A DNA stretch of 64,000 bases from Larix kaempferi. Its lineage: Eukaryota > Streptophyta > Pinopsida > Pinales > Pinaceae. A program made the position numbers and the translations under genes. The notes below the pieces were generated by a model. The model was given only the letters and a program-made list of their open reading frames with translations, had not been told where the DNA came from and made no database searches. The stretch's first letter is position 1. Each line of letters begins with the position of its first letter. The stretch lies in contig BSBM01000047.1 in NCBI GenBank assembly GCA_027924585.1, forward strand, positions 20,833,501 to 20,897,500, read 5' to 3'. Shown here piece after piece: positions 12,184 to 22,920 of this stretch.

Positions 12184-13266
12184 ACTCTTTCAACTGCTTG
12201 ACGTTTAACCAATATTGCGACACATCCATAGTAAAGGAGTTGTGAAGTAATATGGCGCACCATTATTTACTGTGGTTTTTGGTGTAATCAACTTGAAAGT
12301 TGGTAAACTTAGTGGCTTGTTTACCATGAAATCGTGGCGACAACCTCCTTTCCTTCAATGAGTGGCGTTTTCATAAATATATTTATACTTGTTTCATTTG
12401 AATGATTGCGTCGAATTTGGGAAATATGTGTAGACATCACCCTCTCATCAGAAGCCATCAACTGCCATCTTTAGTGGAAAAGCTAATGATTTCAATGTGG
12501 GTATTAAATTTTAGTCAAAGCATTGAGATATATCATAATTGAAATAATAATCTCTATTTCCAATTTAACTGAAAAGAAGTTATGAAATATGTCCAGGTGT
12601 TCGTTTCAGAAGAAATGCTACAGATTTCTCAGAAGTTCAAGCTTAAAATGCACCATATTATATCAGGTCGAAGCACACCGCTAGAGAATGTGCAGTCATA
12701 CGGTACAATATTAATGTGCTTTCTGACCTGCAGTCAAGAGATGACGACGTCCATAGATGTAACATTTAAACCCATTAATTATGATGGCTCAAAGCTATGC
12801 TACACGTCCCTCACTCGCTGGCCCCGACGTCGTGATGCTCATAGCCTCCTTGTCTTATCGCCAGGACATCATCGACCCATTAACTATAATGAATTACAAA
12901 AGAACCGTCCCATCATTGATGCGGTCTTAGGTTGCCGAAGTGGCAAGAGTCTCAGAATCTATAGCATAAGATCTGTGATCTTCTACCATTCACAACAATT
13001 GTAATGGAAATCACTTCGAAACTATCTCTAAATCTCTCTTAATTGAGCAAAATAAATTCTCAATGAGAGAATTCAAATTCAATCATACAGTATTTGATTT
13101 CTAACATCCGAATAAGCTTCCTGTGCAATTAAATTTAACTCGTGCTATCTTATTACAGCGGAATAGAATGGATTGGATATATTTTTTTTCAGCTTCCAGC
13201 GACCAGCGATCAGCCCCTCGTCATAGACTTTCCACTTTACTCATATGATCGTTGGTCGTTGGTCGC

Positions 13267-13373
13267 ACAATATATATTATTGTATGACCACATCCTGATG
13301 TTGCACCCCGCGACCGCCGACCGGTATACACTTTTGTCTATGGTCGCTTCGCTGGTCACTGATCGCAGTTTAA
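13267..13373 (+). repeat. ~115-bp direct repeat, copy 2
   Basis: Second copy of the repeat at 12071-12183, with a handful of differences (for example GCACCCCGCG for GCGCCCTGCG). It runs directly into the GC-rich minisatellite. Confidence 0.7.
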
Positions 13374-13384
13374 CTTTCACTGAT

Positions 13385-13690
13385 CGTCGACCCCGGGTTC
13401 ATCCCCCTTCCAGCAGTCCGCAGCTTTTCCCCTGCCGACCCCTACGTTCACTCCTCTCCCCCGAGCTCCGACTGTCGACCCCGCATTCATCTCCCTTCCA
13501 GCAGTCCACAGCTTTTCCCCCACCGACCCCCGTGTTCACTCCTCTCCGAGCTCCGACCACCGACCGCTGACCCCCGCGTTCACTCCTCTCCGAGCTCCGA
13601 CCACCGACCGTCGACCCCCGCGTTCACTACTCTCCGAGCTCCGAACGCCAATCGTCGACCCCCGCGTTCATCCCCTTCCAGCAGTCCACC
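13385..13690 (+). repeat. GC-rich CGACCCCCGCGTTCA minisatellite
   Basis: Units of about 45 bp alternate with longer composite units of about 95 bp. Recurrent phrases are GACCCCCGCGTTCACTCCTC, CTCCGAGCTCCGACCACCG and CTTCCAGCAGTCC. Two long units, then three short ones, then a closing partial are visible. The 142-codon plus-strand frame over it (13142-13570) is a product of the repeat. Confidence 0.8.
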
Positions 13691-13904
13691 ATCGATGACA
13701 GGTGCGTTGATTCCCAATACCGTCAAAGCCTGGAAAATCATGTTTATATCGGGTTGACCAAAGTGGAAGGTGACAGGATTTATAATTTGATTTTGTAATT
13801 TTTTAAAAATAGATATTGGTTGTATGAATATTTTTTAATTCCTGAACGCAGTAAAATAATGATTGTTGAGTTCTATATCATTTGAGATCAGTCATTTGGA
13901 AAGA

Positions 13905-14315
13905 ATGGAAGGAAATCGAAACAGCAACAATAGCATTAATAATGAGGAGCAGAGGGCTGATACTAATACTAATGCACAGAAGTACGAATTTGACAGAAAA
14001 CGGGTTCTCAATCTTATGAGAGATGTGGAAGCCAGACTAGGCGAAGGTGGAATTCCTAATCCTCCTTCATGACAAATGCCCCAAATCAAAGATGAAGATG
14101 ATGAGCAATCGGTATCCAAAGTGATGTATAATATTACTGAATTACAAGTTGTATCAGAAAATGTTGCTATATGTGAATTAGATGATCGTTGGGTGGGAGA
14201 GAACGTACATCGTGTGAGAATCAATGAATATGATCATGAGACTGAAGATTATTTCACAACATTTACATTGCCCAACAATATTATTGTCATCCGATTGCTG
14301 CAAGATTTTGGCTAA
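13905..14315 (+). pseudogene. unknown ~137-codon open frame with one in-frame stop
   Basis: The frame opens with a Met followed by an Asn-rich, charged N-terminus. A TGA at 14070-14072 interrupts it, and it resumes at once in the same frame to a TAA after 14312. The first part is hydrophilic with an acidic/basic helix (FDRKRVLNLMRDVEARLG). The second part is acidic and mixed, ending LPNNIIVIRLLQDFG. I recognise no family. The stop would fit CGA>TGA decay. It could equally be two exon-like pieces of a decayed gene or chance; the length with one stop in AT-rich DNA makes chance less likely but not excluded. Confidence 0.35.
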
Positions 14316-14981
14316 CGAAACGAGGGACTCCATTATTCCACTGCAACTCAAATTATATGGAACTCCAAATTCTCTTCGTGTCAGATCACACAACATTTAG
14401 AGAATGATGTACATGTAACTTTATTTTCAAATATGAAGTTATCCATATTGGCACGAGTAACTTCTCAGGGGAATTAGTAAATAGCAACCCTATTGAAGAA
14501 GAAGAAGTAAATAGCAGCGCTACAAAGGAATTGATGTATGATGTTGGTATATGCATCAACTATTAACTTGAATCTCGTTTGAACTCTCTCATTGCAGAAA
14601 CAAATTTCAATTAGAGAAACCGCTTACGATTTCGTGACAGAATTGTCAATGTCGGTCGTTCCCAATATTGCAACAACATAGATGAACTCTTAGCTGGTTG
14701 ATTATGGGACTAGATTTCATGGTTTAGTTTGACCGGATATTTGGTGATAGCTCATAATGAAATCGGAATTAATGTTGTTGTCTCCTGAAACTTCAATTTG
14801 CAGCACAGTAATTTTAGAGTACCAAACAGTAATTTTATTAATCTATTTTTTATTATTATTATTGTAAGTGATATGCTAAACACATAAGAATATATTGATG
14901 TAATAATGTTATGCCCTCACCCATTTAAGATTTACTTTGATTTCCATATTGCCCAAAAAATTACCTTTAAAGAACTTAGCC
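14316..14981. other. non-coding flank of the LINE
   Basis: AT-rich and without a recognisable gene. It ends at the LINE target-site duplication. Confidence 0.5.
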
Positions 14982-14998
14982 AAAAACTAAAACCCAAT
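14982..14998 (+). repeat. LINE target-site duplication, left copy
   Basis: AAAAACTAAAACCCAAT, 17 bp, recurs exactly at 21937-21953 directly after the LINE poly(A). Because the repeat starts with A residues that merge with the poly(A) tail, its true length may be 12-17 bp. It fixes the 5' end of the LINE at about 14999. Confidence 0.9.
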
Positions 14999-15111
14999 TG
15001 CCTTCATGTTGATGATCTCCTTCTCAAAAAAAAAGATACCTGCAACCAGACAACATCGCGACTCTGCTAGGGTTTGCTGCTCTGTTTCTCTGCGATTAGG
15101 GTTCACCGAAG

Positions 15112-16452
15112 ATGAGCCCCTCTGGAGGAGGATCGCCTCCTCCTCCTTCTCTGTCTGCTGAAGAAGCCGCCTTCGCAAGATTGGTTAACGAGAATGGGAA
15201 GAAGGTTGGTCCTGCTCCGCCGCCGAAATTTGTCAAGAAACTGGAAGCCATCCCTGAGATTGAACTTCCGCCTGAGAATCCCATTCACTTAGCCGTCTCC
15301 CTCGCAGACCGGGCCCTCATAGGGCAGTTCACGAGCCTGTGGCCATCTCCTCGCTCCACGGAAAACTGGATTCAGAACAACTGGCGACCTCTGATCTCTC
15401 AGGAAGTCACAAGCTATGCGATCGGACGAGGGTATTTCCTCTTTGATTTTGTCTCAAAAGTTGATAGGGACCTGATATTCAGAAGCGGTCCTTACTTTAT
15501 GGGACCCCAGGGATTATATTTGAATCGTTGGACCCCTGACTTTGATCCTGCTCTGGATGTTCCAAAAGCGGTCCCAGTCTGGGTGCGTCTTCCTAACCTT
15601 CCCATGCATTGTTGGGGCGAAGAGTCTCTCCAGTCTATAGGAAATGGCCTGGGCAAATATATTGACAAAGCTTATCCAAAGGGTCAATACTCCTTTGCTC
15701 GAATCTGTGTTGAAGTAGATCTAGAGGCGGGTCTACCAGAAGCTGTCAAACTCACAATCAAAGGATGGCAGCATTACCAGCAACTTGACTATGAACAGTT
15801 ACCCTTCAAGTGCAGGCATTGCCATGAATATGGACACTTCCAAAGGAACTGTCCGAAACTCCAAAAGGCAGAAACTGAGAAGACCATGGAAGAAGGCTGG
15901 CAGCAAACCAAGAAGCAAAAATCAAATCCTAGAAGAAAGAGATCTAAAGGAATTCCACCGGAAGGCCACCTGAAACCCACCTCCGCGGCCCCGGATACTT
16001 CGAAAGCCCAAGAAAGCACTCAAAAATCTGGATCTGACAATAGCTTTTCTATCCTTGGAGAATAGGAACCATTGGTAACTCTAAATGAAGAAGTGGAAAT
16101 TTCTCCCGCGACCTCCCCTTCCCAGGCAAAAAGAGACGAAGTCAGAATAATAGAAAATCAGACTGCAGACCCAGAAGCAGCTACCTTAATAAAGGAGGAT
16201 CTACAGCAAGACCCAGCTATCGAGGGAGGCATATAGGAAGAGGGAACGGATGAGGATGATCCAGACCCTATGATACCGGCGAAAAAAGACCATCGAGGAA
16301 GGAAAACAGATAGGGAAAAAAGGGAAGTTGCCACTTACCGAGATCGGTTAGCTGGAGTTCAATCTACCCTGGAAAAACACCTAAATCCAAGAAATACCAG
16401 ACAACAAGGCAATGCCTCAAAAGGGGCAGCCACCACCTCTAAGGGTAAGTAA
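15112..16452 (+). pseudogene. LINE ORF1, gag-like nucleic-acid-binding protein (two in-frame stops)
   Basis: In plant LINEs ORF1 binds element RNA to form the ribonucleoprotein. Residues ~50-215 resemble the DUF4283 type of domain, with the motif pattern TENWIQNNW, GRGYFLFDF, GPYFMGPQGLYLNRW and VPVWVRLPNLP. A zinc knuckle follows at about residues 234-247 (CRHCHEYGHFQRNC, CX2CX4HX4C), then a basic, low-complexity tail. The first Met at 15112 suits the leader. The frame is broken by TAG at 16063-16065 and TAG at 16234-16236, but stays open otherwise to TAA at 16450-16452, about 446 codons. The last base of that TAA is the first base of the ORF2 ATG. The first uninterrupted stretch (317 aa) contains both recognisable domains. 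Confidence 0.9.
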
Positions 16453-19400
16453 TGCAGATAGTCTCCTGGAACTGTAGGGGGTTAGGAAGCAAATCGAAAA
16501 TGTTATCAATGAAAGATTTAATCAAAATCTCGAAAACCTACATCCTCCTGGTCCAGGAGACGAAAATGGAAGAGCATGCCTTTCTTCAAGCAGCTCCCTC
16601 GTTCTGGTTTCATGCAAAATGTATAGCGGTTAGCTCAAGAGGAGCTTCTGGAGGCATTGCAACGCTCTGGGATCCCTCAAAGGTTGAAGTTGTAAGTCAA
16701 ACTACCTCCCCTCATTGGATTTTTATTGAAATGCTCTTTAAAGACGCAAATCTTCGTATAAGTCTTTTTAATTTCTATGTCCCCATAGCTATTTCTGAAA
16801 AGCAATTTTGCTGGTCTACCCTGAACGACCATATGATTTCTTCCCATCTGGAGAATTTTGTCATAGCGGGAGATCTGAACCTCACTCTCTCTTCTGAGGA
16901 AAAACAAGGGGGTAATATTGTCAGAGACCCTACGAGAGAATGGGTGGAAGATATCATCTCGGACTGGGACTTGGAAGATATAAAACCTGTAAAAGGGAGG
17001 TTTACTTGGACTAATAAAAGGTTGGGCCCGGGTCACATTGTAGCAAGGCTGGATAGGTTCCTTGTACAACAGTCTCTACATGTTCAAGGGTATGATCCAA
17101 CCTCTGCCATTCTGCCGTTTAGGGCCTCGGACCATAAGCCGATCTCGCTCTCCCTTGCCAAAGATCAGAATTTGGGTCCCATCCCCTTCAGGTTTAGCCC
17201 GGCTTGGATCCAAATGGATGGCTTCCTGGACATAGTGGCTACAGCCTGGAAAACTAAAATTAGAGGGTCTGCTTTCTACGTGTGGGAAGAAAAGCTCAGG
17301 AATGTTAAAAAGGCCCTTAAAGATTGGGCGAAACTTATCAAGTCTCCTAAGAAGCAAAGGATGGAAGTGGAGAAAGCTCTGGAGGACCATCTTCTCAGCA
17401 ATGAAGGGAGACTTTCCCAAGCCACTTTGGATAAGGAAGTTTCTCTCCATAACAAGCTCCATGAAGCTTGTAGGTTCGAAGAAAACTATTGGAAGATCAA
17501 ATACATAAATACTTGGCTTCAAGAGGGGGATAAAAATACAAAGTTTTTCCACAAACAAGCTGAGATCATAAAACACTTTAAAAATGTCTCTCAAATCGAT
17601 CATATGGGGAAACAGATATCCGACTTTGATGATATTAAAAAAGCAGCTCACGATCATTTTCTGGAGATCTACACTGAAACCTCCCCTGGGATGGACTTTA
17701 CTCACTCATACCTGCTGGATAATATCCCCCATCTTGTTTCTGATCAATTGAACCAAACGCTCCTCCGGTCTGTCTCCCTTGAAGAACTTAAATTTGCTGT
17801 GGATTGCATGAGTCCTGATAAGGCCCCAGGACCAAACGGATTCACTGCCAGATTTCTCACTTCCTGCTGGCCCATAATCCAGTCTGACCTGTTTAGGATG
17901 GTCCAGAAATCCCAGTCCAGTCTCAAACTCGGAGGAGGGACCAATTCCTCCTTCCTTGCCCTCATCCCCAAAGAAAAAGGAGCCATCTCTTACTCCCGCT
18001 TTCGACCTATCTCCCTCTGTAATATTGGCTATAAGGTCATCACCAAAATTCTTGCTAACTGAATGAAAGCTGTTCTTCCACTCATTATTCCTGAAAATCA
18101 AGGAGGGTTCATTAAAGGCAGGCAAATTTCTGATAATATCATCTTAGTCCAAGAAGCCATTCACTCAAGCGTGGCGAGAAAAGAAAAAGGTATGGCTATT
18201 AAATTGGATTTAACTAACGCCTTTGACAGAGTTCGCCATGACTTCCTGTTTCAGGTTATGACCAGATTTGGGTTTGCCCCAGGCTTGATCTCTTGGATCA
18301 AAGCCTGCATCTGCTCACCTTGGATCGCCCCCCTGGTTAATGGGAGAGCAGCAGATTTCTTTCAAGCTTCGCGGGGTCTTCGTCAAGGATGCCCTCTCTC
18401 CCCCTTGCTTTATGCCATCCAAGCGGCCTCCCTGAGTTTTCTGTTGGAACACTACCGTGTTCATGAAGATCTTCTTGGGCTAAGGATTGTGAGGGGGGTT
18501 AAAGAAGTTAACCATACTCAATTCACTGATGACACTCTCCTTCTAAGTGGAGCGAGTCCTTCCACTACTAGGAAGTTCAAAGAGGTTCTCGATAATTACC
18601 AGGGTATTTCAGGAAGCAAGATCAATTGCTCTAAAATCCAGATCTACAGTTGGAACTGTACTCCAATGGAGCTGCAAACTATATCCCGTATCATGGAAAT
18701 AGAAGGGAAGTACCACTGGACCGAATTTAAATACCTTGGAGTGCCAATTTTCAAGGACAAACCTAAAGTCTCCAGCTGGGATCCGCTGATTGAAAAACTG
18801 AACTCGAAAATTAAGGCTTGGGGAGCCTCTTGGCTAAATCTAGCAGGGAAAGCAGTGCTTATCAAAGCAGTCCTCGCAAGCATGCCGGTCTTCCAATGTG
18901 CCCTGCTTTTGGCTCCAGTCTCTGTTCTTAAGAAAATTGAAGCCCTTCTCCGAAGATTTCTCTGGAAAGGCGGAAACAGGCTCCACCTGGTCAAATGGGA
19001 GAAAGTCACTGCTCCGTATCATGAAGGGGGACTGTATCTTCGGGATCTTCGAACCCAAAATCTAGCATTGGGGGCCAAGCTTCTCTGGAGTCTGGTTTCA
19101 GGGAACTCCTCCTAGAGCAAACAAGTTTTATGGAAAAAATACTTCTCAGGGACTAGGCTCAGGTGCGTGGACAAAGGACTGAAAGTGGCCAAAGGTTCCT
19201 CCATTTTCGCGCTCTGTTCCAAATCCCTGCCCTTCTTTTCTAAAGGCCTTACGTGGATCCCCGGAAATGGGAAAAAAATTGGAATTTGGGAAGATTCCAT
19301 ATCTGGCAGCCCCCCAATAGGACATATGGAAGGATTGGATGGTATTAGGAGACACCTTTCAAACCTCAGGATCTCAAAGCTTGCGGACATATCAAAATGG

Positions 19401-20690
19401 CACCCGGAGGGACATCACAGTTGGATAGGATGGGACATCCCGGACTACCCTCCCAATCTGGAAAATGAAAAGGCTCTTCTCCTTCTCTGCCTGAATGGGA
19501 AATCACCGGTGGCCAAACACCTCAAAGATGTAAGGGGATGGGGTTTAAAATCCGGACATTATTCTGTGGCGGAAGGTTATAGATGCATCAAAGCCATCCC
19601 TAATGTTCCTAGAAATCCTGCAATTTGGAAGTACATCTGGTCAACCAAATCGCTTCCTAAAATTGATCACTTTGTCTGGACTCTCGCTCATAATACTGCC
19701 CTCACTGCGGAAGTCCTTCGGAGAAAAGGATGGGAAGGTCCGTCACGCTGCCCTCTCTGTTTTGCTGAGGAAGAGTCGTCCCCTCATCTTTTTATCTCCT
19801 GCCCCTATGCCTCACTTGTATGGATTTTAATGACCCTCCCCTGGCATGTCCCCTTGAACTATGACGAGGTCTCTCCCCTCCTCTGCCGTTGGTCTATCTC
19901 CTCCCCTGTAAGGATCCATGTGAAAGACCCTCTAGCCATTGCTTGGTTGACCCTCCCTAAGTTTATCTGCTGGATGCTGTGGCTCGAATGCAACAACAGG
20001 ATCTTCAGAGGAATCCAATCCTCCCCTATTCAGGTGGTGACCAAAATAAAAGCCTTGCTTGGGGATTTCATTCGGTCTCGCCCATCTCTTTGCAATCACT
20101 CTCCTATGTCTCATGAGGAAGCCAACTGGTTTCAAAGCTTGAACCCGGGCTCTTTCGCAAGTCTCCCACATAAACCTCCCAAGCTGCAATGTTGGGAAAT
20201 CAGGAAGGATGGGACGGATTATGATCTCTGGTGTAAAGAGTTGGGGAAAAATCTCTTGTGCTTTGACGGAGCTTCAAAAGGTAATCCAGGGGAGGCAGGA
20301 GGGGGAGGGGTGCTCTTTGACCCCGCTGGAGATTTGATTTTTACATACTCCTGGAATTTGGGAATTGAAACCAACAATATAGCTGAAGCATTGGCCCTTT
20401 GGCAAGGATTAAACCAAGCCCTTCTCCATGGTATCCAGACCCTCACCGTTGTTGGGGACTCCAGGATGATCATCCAGTGCATTAACTCTAAGAAATTTCT
20501 CGCTGCTAATCGCCTATGTCAAATTCTTAGAAGAATTTCTTTGCTCATCCCTCTCTTCCGAGATATTGAGTTCCACCATGTCTTGAGAGAGCTCAATGGA
20601 CATGCGGATAAAGCAGCAAACGAGGAAATATCCCTGTGTAAAGGGGCTCTTAAAATTAATAATGAATTTAGCTGGGCTCCTATTCCTTAA
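16452..20690 (+). pseudogene. LINE ORF2: endonuclease, reverse transcriptase, RNase H (two in-frame stops)
   Basis: ORF2 would nick target DNA and copy element RNA at the nick. In one frame of 1,413 codons I see an endonuclease at residues ~1-230 (SWNCRGLG, VQETKM, AGDLNLT, RLDRFLV, SDHKP). The reverse transcriptase spans ~440-750 (FRPISLCNIGYKVITKILAN, GGFIKGRQISDNI, KLDLTNAFDRV, RGLRQGCPLSPLLY, and the active site as FTDD instead of the usual FADD). A zinc-binding zf-RVT-like region lies at ~1055-1140 (CPLCFAEEESSPHLFISCPY), and RNase H at ~1268-1400 (CFDGASKGNPG, NNIAEALAL, VGDSRMII, LNGHADKAAN). TGA at 18060-18062 lies where relatives have Arg (CGA>TGA), and TAG is at 19113-19115. No frameshift was seen. 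Start: the ATG overlapping the ORF1 stop. Confidence 0.93.
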
Positions 20691-20775
20691 GTCTCTGGAA
20701 TCGGACTTGCATACGGGCATATGGGGAACTTGGAAAACGGATCATAAGCCAAATGTCACGCCCTCTCGCTGCCTG

Positions 20776-21663
20776 ATGGTGTCCCTCTCCAAGCGAGGTG
20801 TGGCTCCTATTGTCCTACTTAATAACAATCGTCAGCTCGCACGCCCTCCCCTCTCCAAAATGATGCTGCTTTCGACTATGCTGATGTGGGAGTGTACCAA
20901 CTTCTGTACTTCAGGGCATGAGAATTTAACGGGAAAGATATCACATAAGCTGAGGAGCTCTTGCAATCATCGCAGGTCCCTTCAATGGGCTGATTCACCT
21001 GTTGTAAATCCCTCCGATGACATAATTTCTTGGATGGATGGTACCTTGTCTTGTTATGATGACGCTAATTCTCCGGATCCTCATAAGGTTTCCTTAATCA
21101 GTATTAAGAGCAGGTATGTAATGGGAAGTACGGTTCTGGTAAATGACGATCCTCGCAATTTGATGATGGGCCCTGAGGCATGCCCCAGGTTAAAGGTATT
21201 TATGCTCCCTCTTTATCATATGGAAGATCAGCGGGACACTAGACGAATTCTCCACCGCGCTGCATCAAGAAGCTTTGCCCATTCCTCCCTGAAAGAGCTC
21301 TCTCCCGGGTGGCGAAGGTCTTTGGTTCCACGTTTCACTCTTCTCGCTGCCCATCCCCTTGATTCTGTATAGGTGGGTGGAATGGAGGACTCAGGGGAAT
21401 CGGAAACCTCCTCCCCCGACCCTTTGCAGGAACTGGAAGCAGAAGTCCGAGTCCTGCGCCGAAGGGTACGACGCCAAGGGAACTTCATGCAACAGCTGGA
21501 CCATCAAGGAGGACGACGCCTGGACAGAATCGAGGAGGACATAGCTCTCATCCGCTCAGACTTCAAGGAAGCCTTCGAGGCTTTGGAAGAAAAGGTCATG
21601 GTTGCTGCGGAAAACTTGGACCTCAGGCTGCAACGTGCGGAGACCACCCTGGCAAAATTGTGA
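20776..21663 (+). pseudogene. LINE third open frame (ORF3), unknown, coiled-coil C-terminus
   Basis: Downstream of ORF2 a different frame stays open from inside ORF2 (at least 20596) to TGA at 21661-21663, broken only by TAG at 21370-21372. The first Met after ORF2 is at 20776. The first ~198 codons are mixed with several Met and Ser/Leu-rich stretches and no motif I know. After the TAG, a Met (at 21382) opens an acidic, Leu/Arg/Glu-rich segment with heptad-like spacing (LQELEAEVRVLRRRVRR, then repeated Glu/Leu/Ala helices), a likely coiled coil. It lies between ORF2 and the poly(A), so it moves with the element. It could be a transduced host sequence, an accessory ORF or a long 3' UTR open by chance. 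About 290 codons with one stop argues against chance. Confidence 0.5.
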
Positions 21664-21936
21664 AACGCCGAGAATGCAGGTCAAGACAAGAACCAACCGG
21701 CCACTAAACCAGCCTCTGGGGCTCGTCATCGTTGATATCAGTCTAGCATCTGACTTTTTCCTGTTTTACCTCTACTGTTAAATTACTCTAAAAAGTCCTG
21801 ATTTTGTTATCTACAGGCATATGTATTTAAAGCTTGAAAGACTGTGTGGCTTACCACATTTTGATATTGTAAACACTCTGGTGGGTTTGTCACTGTTTTA
21901 TTAATATAAAACCTACCCGCTTTTGTCAAAAAAAAA
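21664..21936 (+). other. LINE 3' untranslated region and poly(A)
   Basis: T-rich, ending in a run of A starting at 21928, which merges with the A residues of the target duplication. AATATAAAA near 21904 resembles a plant polyadenylation signal. Confidence 0.8.
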
Positions 21937-21953
21937 AAAAACTAAAACCCAAT
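21937..21953 (+). repeat. LINE target-site duplication, right copy
   Basis: Exact second copy of 14982-14998. The unoccupied site would have read ...AAAAACTAAAACCCAAT followed by AAATAAATC. Confidence 0.9.
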
Positions 21954-22410
21954 AAATAAATCAAATCAAATAATATAATGAATACAATAGTAAATTAATT
22001 TTAGAAAATTATGGATACAATGGTAAATTTATTTTAAAGAGTTGGCAACTTCTTACTTCGCTAAACAATAAACAAAAATCTTTGGGATGACTTCACCCAT
22101 TCTGAAAATGGTGAAGAATTCTTAAACTCCTTTCTAACTTTCTATAGTTGAGGACTTGTCATAATAAAAGTTTGTGTCAAGCTGAGTTGATGTGTTCTAG
22201 AAAGATACAAAAGAGAGATCGTTGGCACAAGCTAAAACTCTCCCGTAGACTGACAGGAGTTCACAGGAGAAGTCATGCCATATTTATTCGATTGGGTGTG
22301 GGAACTATACCAGGCTTGGACATATGGTAATTGTAAAAATTTTATTATTTAAATTTATATTTTAATAATTAAAATTGCTCTTACAAGGATTTATATCTCA
22401 TTGAAGATAT
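21954..22410. other. AT-rich, no gene seen
   Basis: The target-site side flank of the LINE, with a weak 60-codon open frame at 22148-22330 and no domain. Confidence 0.45.
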
Positions 22411-22920
22411 AAACCAATAAAAAATTTGCAATATTGTATTTCAAAATTGTTTAAATTATTTTAAATTTTTAGAAAAATAAATTTAATATAAAAATTAAGT
22501 AAACATTTAGAGAATTTTGTGAAATTTTATAGATTAAAAATAAATTAATGGAAGTCAATTAAAATTGAATTTTCAAGAAAAATATATCCCTGCCTTGACA
22601 GGGATAATAACATGGTTGAACAAATAGATATAAAATAATTAAAAGCATCTAAATTAAAAAGAGAATAAACCAATACAAAATTTGGAATAAGTATATTTTC
22701 AAAATTGTTTAAATTATTTTAAATTTTTAGAAAATTAAATTTAATATGAAAATTAAGCAAACATTTAGAAAACTTTGTGAAATTTTATAGATTAAAAACA
22801 AACTAATGCAAATCAACCAAAATTGACTTTTCAATAAAAATATATAGATAATAACATGATTAAACAAATAAATATAAAATAATTAAAAGTATCCAAATTA
22901 AGAATGGAATTAAAATATGA
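22411..22920. repeat. 258-bp tandem duplication, AT-rich
   Basis: ACCAATAAAAAATTTGCAA at 22411 recurs as ACCAATACAAAATTTGGAA at 22669, and the following ~240 bp align throughout. Copy 1 has an extra short hairpin (ATCCCTG 22586-22592, CAGGGAT 22599-22605) that is absent from copy 2. Confidence 0.85.

Larger units (their letters stand above)
14999..21936 (+). mobile_element. near full-length LINE (L1-like, RNase H-bearing)
   Basis: A ~6.9-kb non-LTR retrotransposon bounded by a 17-bp target-site duplication, with a short 5' leader of ~113 bp, ORF1, ORF2, a third open frame, a 3' untranslated region and a poly(A) of about 14 A. ORF1 has a CX2CX4HX4C knuckle. ORF2 has apurinic-type endonuclease, reverse transcriptase, zinc-binding zf-RVT-like and RNase H regions in the order known for plant L1-type LINEs. 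The base composition is clearly richer in G+C than the flanks. In-frame stops but no frameshifts in ORF1 or ORF2 show an inactive but fairly recent copy. Confidence 0.93.

Noticed and set aside
12582-13004. 140-codon plus-strand open frame
   Set aside because: No domain, no repeat of the frame elsewhere, mixed composition; I could not separate it from chance.
17076-17705. 209-codon minus-strand frame inside LINE ORF2
   Set aside because: Shadow of ORF2, whose endonuclease and RT motifs are on the plus strand.
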